Assembly: GCA_946886875.1 (NCBI GenBank)
Contig: CAMPJN010000288.1
Coordinates: 1-5,216, forward strand
Direction: 5' to 3'
Source: an uncultured Pseudomonas sp.
Lineage (GTDB): Bacteria; Pseudomonadota; Gammaproteobacteria; Pseudomonadales; Pseudomonadaceae
Length of the DNA: 5,216 nucleotides
Position 1 is the first letter of the stretch. Each line of letters begins with the position of its first letter. The position numbers and the translations under genes were made by a program. Under the pieces are notes generated by a model, which did no database searches, had not been told where the DNA came from, and saw only the letters and a list, made by a program, of their open reading frames with translations. Shown in pieces: positions 1 to 5,216 of this stretch.

Positions 1-938
1 TCGGTGCGTTCTGCACCCTGTTGTGTTTCGCCGGCATCTTTATCAGCCAGAGCTATGCCTGGCTGGCGTTGATCATGGCCCTGCATGCGTTTTTCTGGCA
101 TGCGGTGCTGCCGCAGTTCGAGGTCATCACCCTGGCGCATCTGCGCGAGCAGGCCGCGCGTTATAGCCAGATCCGTCTGTGGGGCAGCATCGGCTTTATA
201 GTCGCGGTGGTGGGGTTGGGAAGGTTTTTCGAGTCGATCAGTCTGGATGCTTATCCCTGGGCGCTGATCCTGATCATGGCCGGTATCGTCTTTAGCAGTT
301 GGTGGGTGCCCAACGCCCAGCCGCAAATGCGCCCGAATACTGTGGGCGAGGGCGGTTTTATCCGGCAACTGCGCCGCCCGGGGATTCTCGCGTTCTACCT
401 CAGCGTCGGTTTGATGCAGCTGAGCAACGGTCCCTACTACACCTTTCTCAGCCTGCATCTGGAAAGCCTCGGCTATTCGCGCGGCCTGATCGGCCAGCTT
501 TGGGCGCTCGGGGTGTTGGCGGAAATCGTTCTGTTTATGGTGATGGCCAAGTTGCTGGCGCGCTATTCGCTGCGCAGCGTGTTGTTGGCGAGTTTTCTGA
601 TCACCGCGGTGCGTTGGCTGCTGCTGGGCAATCTGGCCCATCACTTGCCGGTATTGCTGTTCGCCCAGTTGATGCATGCGGCGACTTTCGGCAGTTTTCA
701 CGCCGCTGCCATCCACTTCGTGCAGCGCAGCTTCGCCGACCGCCAGCAAGGCCAGGGTCAAGCGCTGTATGCCGCTTTGGCCGGGGTCGGCGGCGCCCTG
801 GGCGCGCTCTATTCCGGCTACAGTTGGAGTACTCTCGGGCCGGCTTGGACCTTTGCCATCGCCAGCCTGGTGGTTCTGCTTGCCGCTTATATAACCTTCG
901 TCTATGTCCGCGATGAGCGGCCCCAACCCGCTGATTGA
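1..938 (+). CDS. MFS transporter, HcaT-like (MFS_1_like) family, 5'-truncated by window edge
   Basis: This is the C-terminal four-fifths of an inner-membrane major facilitator transporter. The frame is open from base 3 with no start in the family's usual position. A relative of about 380-390 residues would need roughly 75-85 more residues upstream, so the internal TTG at 21 is not the true start. What is visible is the tail of TM3, then TM4-6 (for example the helix ending in LPQFE, and RLWGSIGFI leading into TM5), a hydrophilic central loop near bases 310-365, and six further helices (TM7-12) ending in a short charged tail. The LPQFE and RLWGSIGF motifs are typical of the 3-phenylpropionate-transporter-like branch. 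The substrate cannot be read from sequence. In P. aeruginosa I recall a transporter of this type between aroC and the methionine-salvage genes, which fits the mtnD-like gene 40 bases downstream. Family call is strong; substrate unknown. Confidence 0.88.
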   Translation, partial: GAFCTLLCFAGIFISQSYAWLALIMALHAFFWHAVLPQFEVITLAHLREQAARYSQIRLWGSIGFIVAVVGLGRFFESISLDAYPWALILIMAGIVFSSWWVPNAQPQMRPNTVGEGGFIRQLRRPGILAFYLSVGLMQLSNGPYYTFLSLHLESLGYSRGLIGQLWALGVLAEIVLFMVMAKLLARYSLRSVLLASFLITAVRWLLLGNLAHHLPVLLFAQLMHAATFGSFHAAAIHFVQRSFADRQQGQGQALYAALAGVGGALGALYSGYSWSTLGPAWTFAIASLVVLLAAYITFVYVRDERPQPAD

Positions 939-978
939 ATAATCCGCCTGACGCCCCGACCCTACGAGAGTCCTGAGC

Positions 979-1521
979 ATGAGCAGTTTGACCGTTTACC
1001 ACCAGACCTCAGCCGATCTGCCGAACAAGGTGCTGACCCATATCGAAGATATCGCCAGCACCCTCGCCGATTTCGGCGTGCGCTTCGAGCGTTGGCAGGC
1101 CGCCACGCCACTGGCGCCAGACGCCAGCCAGGAGCAACTGATCGGCGCCTATCGCGCGCAGCTCGACAGTCTGATGGCCGAGCGCGATTTAGCCCATGTC
1201 GAGGTCGTACGCCTGGATAACCGTGAGCCGCACGCCGCCGAGCTGCGCGCCGAACGTCGCGAAGAACATAGCTACGCTGAGGACGAGGTGCGTTTCTTCG
1301 TCGCCGGTCGTGGCCTGTTCAATTTGCATATCGAGGATTACGTGTACGCGGTGTTGTGCGAGAAGAACGACCTGATCGTTATTCCCGCCGGCATAAAGCG
1401 CTGGTTCGATATCGGCGAGCATCCGCATTTCGTCACGCTTCGCGTATTCAACGCGCCGCACGCGGCGGAGCAGTTCACCGGCGACCCCATCGCCAGGGAG
1501 TTTCCCGGCCTGGACGATTGA
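979..1521 (+). CDS. mtnD: Acireductone dioxygenase (ARD) homologue with two metal ligands replaced; possibly inactive
   Basis: The 180-residue cupin aligns end to end with bacterial acireductone dioxygenase (about 181 aa), which oxidises 1,2-dihydroxy-3-keto-5-methylthiopentene in the cytoplasmic methionine salvage pathway. Family landmarks are NKVLTHIEDIA (16-26), GVRFERWQA (33-41), EDEVRFFVAGRGLF (101-114), VLCEKNDLI (125-133) and WFDIGE (142-147). The family binds Fe(II) or Ni(II) through H-x-H-x3-E plus a later His (H96, H98, E102, H140 in the Klebsiella enzyme). Here H97 and E103 remain, but the second His is Y99 (TAC at 1273-1275) and the fourth ligand is R141 (CGC at 1399-1401). The hydrophobic FL pair before the EEH motif is R93-R94, T139 is Ile, and the usual PEGW segment near 159-164 is altered and one residue shorter. 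The frame has no stop or frameshift. The start is the ATG with a weak GAGAG (966-970) eight bases upstream, giving a family-typical N-terminus. Probably co-transcribed with the upstream transporter. Homology is certain; ARD activity is doubtful. Confidence 0.9.
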   Translation: MSSLTVYHQTSADLPNKVLTHIEDIASTLADFGVRFERWQAATPLAPDASQEQLIGAYRAQLDSLMAERDLAHVEVVRLDNREPHAAELRAERREEHSYAEDEVRFFVAGRGLFNLHIEDYVYAVLCEKNDLIVIPAGIKRWFDIGEHPHFVTLRVFNAPHAAEQFTGDPIAREFPGLDD

Positions 1522-1637
1522 TCGGGCACGACGAAGGAACCAAGCCGCGCTAGCGCCGATCTCACCCCTGAACCGCGGCATTCGCCAGCCGGTCTACGCT
1601 GCAAGCTGTGAGCACCCGCTCATGCATGCCGAGAGCT

Positions 1638-1644
1638 AAAGGAG
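1638..1644 (+). promoter_or_regulatory. Strong Shine-Dalgarno for the PLDc_N-like gene
   Basis: AAAGGAG lies seven bases before the ATG at 1652 and fixes that start. It is much stronger than the site before the mtnD-like gene, suggesting that the small membrane protein is translated independently and efficiently. Confidence 0.8.
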
Positions 1645-1651
1645 CATCACC

Positions 1652-1840
1652 ATGGATTTATTTGGCGGTCTATTCGGACTGATCATTTTGGCGCTGGATA
1701 TCTGGGCCATTCTCAACGTGGTCAAAAGCAACAGCGAGGTCGGCAAGAAGGTTCTGTGGGTCTTGTTGATCCTGTTCTTGCCGGTCCTGGGCCTGATCAT
1801 CTGGGCCTTGCTTGGACCGCGGGGCAATATCAGGTTCTAG
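1652..1840 (+). CDS. Small two-helix membrane protein, PLDc_N (phospholipase D N-terminal-like) type
   Basis: The 62-residue protein is almost entirely two hydrophobic helices, about residues 4-24 and 33-54, joined by a short polar loop (KSNSEVGKK). The pattern of W18 in the first helix, W36 entering the second, then LPVLGLIIW (43-51) and a closing LGPRG is that of the PLDc_N domain. This domain sits at the N-terminus of cardiolipin synthases and also occurs as free-standing small proteins in many Pseudomonas. No catalytic HKD motif follows, so it is not a phospholipase itself; its role is unknown. A strong Shine-Dalgarno and 130 bases of upstream non-coding DNA suggest its own transcription start, though I found no clear promoter there; that gap contains only a 10-base palindrome GCGCTAGCGC at 1547-1556. 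The reverse-strand reading frame over the same bases has no such family features. Confidence 0.85.
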   Translation: MDLFGGLFGLIILALDIWAILNVVKSNSEVGKKVLWVLLILFLPVLGLIIWALLGPRGNIRF

Positions 1841-1853
1841 CGTCTCGCTTTCC

Positions 1854-1875
1854 GTGGGAGGGGCTTTAGCCGCGA
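1854..1875. repeat. REP-like palindromic element (Pseudomonas type)
   Basis: GTGGGAG is followed by GGGCTTTAGCCGCGA. The core GGCT-TT-AGCC (1862-1871) folds into a tight hairpin flanked by GGGAG and CGCGA. This matches the general form of Pseudomonas repetitive extragenic palindromes (GGGAGCGGCTTTAGCCGCGA-like); here a G replaces the usual C just before the core, breaking the next base pair. It lies between convergent genes, the usual position for such elements. Assignment rests on remembered consensus; copy number in the genome cannot be seen. Confidence 0.6.
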
Positions 1876-1900
1876 TGCTTCAGCGCCTTCAAGGGCGGCC

Positions 1901-1918
1901 CGACCCAACCTACGGTCG
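1901..1918. terminator. Small hairpin in convergent gap, possible bidirectional terminator
   Basis: CGACC (1901-1905) and GGTCG (1914-1918) form a perfect 5-bp stem around an eight-base loop, CAACCTAC. It lies 10 bases beyond the ogt stop codon and 60 bases beyond the PLDc_N-like stop. There is no T tract on either strand, so intrinsic termination is uncertain. It may instead be part of a repeat that includes the neighbouring REP-like element. Confidence 0.3.
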
Positions 1919-1928
1919 CCCGCGAGTG

Positions 1929-2429
1929 CTATAGCGCCATCTCGGCCTGTTGCGGCAGCCGGGCACCTTCGAGTTGCAGCAGCAAGGTTTTACGCGGGAG
2001 GCCGCCGGCATAACCGGTGAGGCTACCGTCGCGGCCGATGACGCGGTGGCAGGGGATGATCACCGCAATCGGGTTGGCGCCATTCGCTGCACCGACCGCA
2101 CGCATGGCGTTCGGCCGGCCGATTTGCGCGGCCAGGGCGCTGTAACTGCTGGTCTGGCCGAAGGGAATAGTCAGCAACGCCTGCCAGACCGCCTGTTGAA
2201 ATTCCGTCCCCCGGGGCGCTAGACGCAGATCGAAGGTCCGCCGCCTGCCGACGAAATAGGCGTCCAGTTGCCGGCAAACTTCGTCCAACTCGGCGTCCGC
2301 GCTTTGCCACAGTGGATCGATGCGCCAGGGTTTGCCGTCGATATCCATCGAGACCTGCAACAACCCGGCGTGATTGCCGACCAGCAGCAGGCGGCCGAGT
2401 GGGCTGTCGTGGTAGCGGTAGTGCTGCAT
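1929..2429 (-). CDS. ogt: Methylated-DNA--[protein]-cysteine S-methyltransferase (Ogt type)
   Basis: The 166-residue cytoplasmic DNA-repair protein transfers alkyl groups from O6-alkylguanine (and O4-alkylthymine) in DNA to its own cysteine, a one-use suicide reaction. The N-terminal part (1-70) is the variable Ogt/AGT domain; the C-terminal DNA-binding domain runs from GTEFQQAVW (74-82) onward. The acceptor is C127 in PCHRV (126-130). The supporting residues of human AGT are all present: Y96 (Tyr114), the arginine finger R110 (Arg128), hinge N119 (Asn137), H128 (His146), Y140 (Tyr158) and E154 (Glu172). It lacks the Ada N-terminal metal-binding and AraC domains, so it is the constitutive Ogt type rather than the Ada regulator. 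The ATG has AGGAG six bases upstream. The gene follows glgP by 33 bases on the same strand and is probably read through from it. It should be active. Confidence 0.95.
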   Translation of the reverse strand: MQHYRYHDSPLGRLLLVGNHAGLLQVSMDIDGKPWRIDPLWQSADAELDEVCRQLDAYFVGRRRTFDLRLAPRGTEFQQAVWQALLTIPFGQTSSYSALAAQIGRPNAMRAVGAANGANPIAVIIPCHRVIGRDGSLTGYAGGLPRKTLLLQLEGARLPQQAEMAL

Positions 2430-2435
2430 CGGGCT

Positions 2436-2440
2436 CTCCT
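2436..2440 (-). promoter_or_regulatory. Shine-Dalgarno for ogt
   Basis: On the minus strand AGGAG lies six bases before the ogt ATG (2429-2427), inside the 33-base gap after glgP. It supports this start and separate ribosome loading on a shared transcript. Confidence 0.75.
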
Positions 2441-2462
2441 GAAATATCCTGTGCTGGCGCGC

Positions 2463-4919
2463 TCAGTCGAGCACTTTCCAGATTTCGCGGGCGTATTCGC
2501 CAATGGTGCGGTCGGATGAAAACCAACCCGCCCGCGCGGTGTTCAGTACCGCCGAGCGCCACCAGAGTTTAGGCGTGCGCCAATAGGCCGCGACTCGGCG
2601 GTGGGTTTGCCAATAGGCATCGAAATCGGCGCAGACGAAGTAAGTATCGTGGGCGATCAGGTGGTCCACCAGTGCCCTGTAGCGGTTAGGGTCATCCGGT
2701 GAGAATACGCCGTTGCGGATCGCCTGCAGCACCTCATGCAGGCGCGGTGAGGCTGCGACTATCGCTTCGGCGTTGTAGGCGCCAGCGCGCTTGCGCGCCT
2801 GCACCTGGGCGGCACTCATGCCGAAGATGAACATGTGCTCCGCGCCAATCAATTCGGACATTTCCACATTGGCGCCGTCCAGGGTGCCGATGGTCAGCGC
2901 GCCATTGAGGGCGAATTTCATATTGCTGGTGCCCGAGGCTTCCAGACCGGCGGTGGATATCTGCTCGGAGAGGTCGGCGGCGGGGATGATGGTTTCCGCC
3001 AGGCTGACGTTGTAGTTGGGCAGAAACACCACTTTCAGGCGGCCATGCACGGTCGGGTCGTCATTGACGGTGCGGGCGATGTCGTTGGTCAGCTTGATGA
3101 TCAATTTGGCCTGGTGATAACTGGCGGCGGCCTTGCCGGCGAAGATTTTCACCCGCGGCACCCAGTCGGTGGTGGGCTCATCGCGCATGGCCTGGTACAG
3201 CGCCACCGTGTGCAGCAGATTGAGCAACTGGCGCTTGTACTCGTGGATGCGCTTGATATGCACATCGAACAACGCCTCGGGATCGAGGCTGATGTTCATG
3301 CGCTCTTCGACCCAGCGCACCAATGCCTGTTTTTTCAGTTGTCGCTGTTCGGCGAAGCGTCTGAGAAACGCTGGCTTATCGGCAAAGGCTTCGATCCTGC
3401 GCAGCTGTTGTTGCGGATCGTCAAGCAAGGCCTCGCCGGCGCTTTCGACCAGCAGCGCGGTGAGTTCGGGGTTGGCCTGGTAGAGCCAGCGGCGGAAGGT
3501 GATGCCGTTGGTCTTGTTGTTGATGCGTTCCGGGTAGAGCGAGTGCAAATGGGCGAAAACGGTTTTGCGCATCAAGTCGGTGTGCAACCCGGACACCCCG
3601 TTGACGCTGTGCGAGCCGAGAAACGCCAGGTTGCCCATGCGCACCCGGCGGCCGTTGTCTTCCTCGATCAAGGAGACCGCGCGCAGCAGCTCGAAGTCAT
3701 GGATATCGCGCGCCCGTAGCGCATCGATATGGTAGGCGTTGATTAGGTAGATGATCTGCATATGCCGCGGCAGCAGGCGCTCCATCAGGCCCACCGGCCA
3801 GGTTTCCAGGGCTTCCGGGAGCAGCGTGTGGTTGGTGTAGGACAGGGTCGCGACCGTGATCTCCCAGGCTTTATCCCACTGCTGGTCGTGCACATCGACG
3901 AGCAAACGCATCAACTCGGCGACCGCGATTGCCGGATGGGTGTCGTTGAGCTGGATTGCCGCGTACTCCGGCAGCCTGGCCACATCGCCATGCTGATTGA
4001 TATGGCGGCGCATCAGGTCCTGCAGCGAAGCGGAAACGAAGAAGTATTCCTGGCGCAGGCGCAGTTCCTGGCCGGCTTCGGTGCTGTCGGCCGGGTACAG
4101 CACCCGCGAGATGCGCTCGGCGCGGGCTTCCTCGGCTACCGCGCCGATATGGTCGCCGGCATTGAAACGTTCCAGGTGGAAGTCGCTCTCCGCCCGCGCC
4201 CGCCACAGGCGCAGGGTGTTGACCCCGGCCCCACGCCAGCCGGCGATGGGGGTGTCGTAGGCGATGGCGCGGATGCCCTCGGCCCAGTTCCAATACTGCT
4301 TGGGTTCGTTGCGGGTCGCGGGCGAGGCTGCAACGCCGCCGCCAAAGCCGATCAGATAGCTGACCTCGGGGCGCTCGAACTCCCAGGGATTGCCGAAATC
4401 CAGCCATATCTCGGTCTGCTCGAGTTGCCAGCCATCGACAATCGATTGGCGGAACAGGCCGTGTTCATAGCGGATGCCATAGCCGTGGGCGGCCAACCCG
4501 AGAGTCGCCATGCTCTCCATAAAACAAGCGGCCAGGCGCCCGAGGCCGCCGTTGCCAAGGGCCGCGTCGGCTTCCAACGTGCGGATGCGATCGAGGTCCA
4601 CGCCCAACTCATCCATCGCCGCCCGCGCGACATGCTGGATGCCGAGGTTGCACAGGTTGTCGAATAGCAAGCGGCCGATAAGGAATTCCAGGGACAGGTA
4701 ATAAACGCGCTTCTTGCCCTCGCGGTAGATCTTGCGCGTGTGTTCCATCCACTTGTCGACCAGGCGATCACGGGTAGCCAGGGCGATGGCTTCGAACCAG
4801 TCGTGATCGAAGGCGTGTTCGGGGTCTTTGCCCACGGCGTAGGTCAGTTTGGCCAGGACGCTGGCGCGGAAAGCGGCGACTTCATCGGCGTTGACGGTTA
4901 CTGAAGGCTCCTCGGGCAT
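2463..4919 (-). CDS. glgP: Glycogen/alpha-glucan phosphorylase (EC 2.4.1.1)
   Basis: The 818-residue cytoplasmic enzyme releases glucose-1-phosphate from the non-reducing ends of glycogen or maltodextrin using phosphate and a PLP cofactor (GT35 family); E. coli GlgP is about 815 aa, so this is full length. Conserved blocks in order are YYLSLEF (73-79), LGNGGLGRLAACF (121-133), VLYPADST through QEYFFVSASLQD (273-301), QLNDTHPA (323-330), NHTLLPEALETW (363-374), VHIKRIHEYKRQLLN (553-567) and EASGTSNMKFALNGA (660-674). The PLP lysine is K668 (rabbit Lys680). Phosphate-site K556, R557 and K562 (rabbit Lys568, Arg569, Lys574) and E660 (Glu672) are intact. The phosphoserine tail of the animal enzyme is absent, as in other bacterial forms. 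The ATG is preceded by AAGGAT at eight bases. No glgA, glgB, glgC, glgX or malQ is in view, so this is a detached glycogen gene within the window. GlgP and MalP cannot be separated by sequence here. Confidence 0.97.
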   Translation of the reverse strand: MPEEPSVTVNADEVAAFRASVLAKLTYAVGKDPEHAFDHDWFEAIALATRDRLVDKWMEHTRKIYREGKKRVYYLSLEFLIGRLLFDNLCNLGIQHVARAAMDELGVDLDRIRTLEADAALGNGGLGRLAACFMESMATLGLAAHGYGIRYEHGLFRQSIVDGWQLEQTEIWLDFGNPWEFERPEVSYLIGFGGGVAASPATRNEPKQYWNWAEGIRAIAYDTPIAGWRGAGVNTLRLWRARAESDFHLERFNAGDHIGAVAEEARAERISRVLYPADSTEAGQELRLRQEYFFVSASLQDLMRRHINQHGDVARLPEYAAIQLNDTHPAIAVAELMRLLVDVHDQQWDKAWEITVATLSYTNHTLLPEALETWPVGLMERLLPRHMQIIYLINAYHIDALRARDIHDFELLRAVSLIEEDNGRRVRMGNLAFLGSHSVNGVSGLHTDLMRKTVFAHLHSLYPERINNKTNGITFRRWLYQANPELTALLVESAGEALLDDPQQQLRRIEAFADKPAFLRRFAEQRQLKKQALVRWVEERMNISLDPEALFDVHIKRIHEYKRQLLNLLHTVALYQAMRDEPTTDWVPRVKIFAGKAAASYHQAKLIIKLTNDIARTVNDDPTVHGRLKVVFLPNYNVSLAETIIPAADLSEQISTAGLEASGTSNMKFALNGALTIGTLDGANVEMSELIGAEHMFIFGMSAAQVQARKRAGAYNAEAIVAASPRLHEVLQAIRNGVFSPDDPNRYRALVDHLIAHDTYFVCADFDAYWQTHRRVAAYWRTPKLWWRSAVLNTARAGWFSSDRTIGEYAREIWKVLD

Positions 4920-4927
4920 TGATCGGC

Positions 4928-4933
4928 ATCCTT
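4928..4933 (-). promoter_or_regulatory. Shine-Dalgarno for glgP
   Basis: AAGGAT on the minus strand lies eight bases before the glgP ATG (4919-4917) and supports that start. Confidence 0.65.
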
Positions 4934-5009
4934 AGCTGGGTGGTAGGGCGCAAGACGACATGGCCTTATCGCTGTGACCCCTCGAATTGCTTCAGGGTTC
5001 GCCAAACAC

Positions 5010-5075
5010 AGATTTATCCAACCGTTATGTCCGATCCGCATAAGAGCAAAAACTTATGGTTCATCGCATTTTTGT
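5010..5075 (-). promoter_or_regulatory. AT-richer stretch upstream of glgP with alternating TTATG/CATAA half-sites; likely promoter/operator region
   Basis: The 297 bases from 4920 to 5216 contain no convincing gene. Within them about 5010-5075 is distinctly AT-richer than the surroundings, as expected of the glgP control region. Three half-sites alternate in orientation: TTATG (5025-5029), CATAAG (5039-5044) and CTTATG (5053-5058), starting 14 bases apart. The last two form a perfect 6-bp inverted repeat around AGCAAAAA. I could not place a clean sigma-70 or sigma-54 promoter: the best minus-strand -10-like boxes (CATAAC, GATAAA) lack a good -35. The regulator is unknown and the region is assigned by position and composition only. 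Confidence 0.35.
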
Positions 5076-5167
5076 GGGGAAGCTGTGGTTGATGCCGGAC
5101 TGGCAAGTTTGTGTGTCGGCCCATGGCTTGGCATGACCCATTAATGCGTGTGCTGGACGTTTGGGTT

Positions 5168-5184
5168 GCGCCCCTCACGGGCGC
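5168..5184. repeat. GC-rich hairpin, abutting the next one
   Basis: GCGCCC (5168-5173), loop CTCAC, GGGCGC (5179-5184): a perfect 6-bp all-G/C stem. It ends exactly where the following 13-bp inverted repeat begins, so the two probably form one structured element. Confidence 0.6.
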
Positions 5185-5216
5185 CACACCTTTCTTGCTT
5201 GCCCAAGAAAGGTGTG
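5185..5216. repeat. Perfect 13-bp inverted repeat at window edge
   Basis: CACACCTTTCTTG (5185-5197) and CAAGAAAGGTGTG (5204-5216) pair perfectly around CTTGCC. The right arm ends on the last base, so more of the element may lie outside. It resembles the CTTTCTT/AAGAAAG hairpins that I recall as dispersed intergenic repeats in gammaproteobacteria, and could act as a terminator for a gene beyond the window. No clear T tract follows in view. Confidence 0.65.

Noticed and set aside
939..978. Searched the 40-base transporter-mtnD gap for mtnB remnants or a promoter
   Set aside because: Too short to tell; no recognisable mtnB codons and no -35/-10 pair seen.
299..1002. Alternative frames over the transporter (299-916 +, 601-1002 -)
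   Set aside because: Arg/Ala/Pro-rich shadow frames over a gene with clear transmembrane helices; no family signal.
1547..1556. GCGCTAGCGC palindrome downstream of the mtnD-like gene, considered as terminator or operator
   Set aside because: Only 10 bases with no loop and no T tract; short self-complementary G/C strings are common in DNA of this composition.
1189..1604. Reverse-strand frames over the end of the mtnD-like gene
   Set aside because: They overlap a homologous cupin frame and extend only slightly past it; they have no convincing start signal or motif.
2023..2562. Other-frame ORFs over ogt and the 3' end of glgP
   Set aside because: They overlap two well-supported genes and have shadow-like Arg/Pro-rich composition.
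2835..4667. Two long open frames (2835-3719 and 3762-4667, + strand) antisense to glgP
   Set aside because: They lie wholly within a glgP frame that has every conserved block and catalytic residue. Their composition (rich in Gly, Gln, His, Val) is that of the GC-driven complement of a biased coding strand, with no recognisable domain or ribosome site.
4920..5216. Searched for a small gene, tRNA or riboswitch upstream of glgP
   Set aside because: No frame with a start, ribosome site and family signal, no tRNA-like fold, and no riboswitch core recognised; only the half-sites and edge hairpins stand out.

Overview
The window looks like chromosomal DNA of a Pseudomonas-type gammaproteobacterium. 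The evidence is GC-rich coding sequence with G/C-biased third positions, proteins that all read as Pseudomonas-like, and a short REP-like palindrome of the kind common in that genus. This is judged from the sequence alone; no database search was run.

Left half, + strand (1-1840). The window opens inside an HcaT-like major facilitator transporter whose N-terminus lies outside. After 40 bases comes a complete acireductone dioxygenase (MtnD/ARD) reading frame, and after another 130 bases a 62-residue membrane protein of the PLDc_N type. From memory, P. aeruginosa has the order aroC - MFS transporter - mtnB - mtnD - mtnC. Here the transporter and mtnD remain, but mtnB is absent between them and mtnC is absent after mtnD. 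The remaining MtnD keeps an open frame but has lost two of the four metal-ligand histidines of the family: Y99 and R141 stand where histidines are expected. This is the most noteworthy feature. It is either a decaying remnant of a methionine-salvage operon or a cupin that has changed function.

Middle (1841-1928). The short convergent gap between the two gene blocks holds a REP-like palindrome and a second small hairpin.

Right half, - strand (4919 down to 1929). A full-length glycogen phosphorylase (glgP, 818 aa) with its catalytic residues intact is followed after 33 bases by an Ogt-type O6-alkylguanine-DNA alkyltransferase (166 aa), probably in the same transcript. No other glycogen gene is visible. 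The last 297 bases (4920-5216) hold no gene. They contain the glgP leader, an AT-richer stretch with alternating TTATG/CATAA half-sites, and two abutting perfect hairpins at the window edge.

I see no mobile element, CRISPR array, tRNA or rRNA, and no evidence of a new multi-gene system. The altered MtnD and the loss of its partner genes are the observations most worth following.
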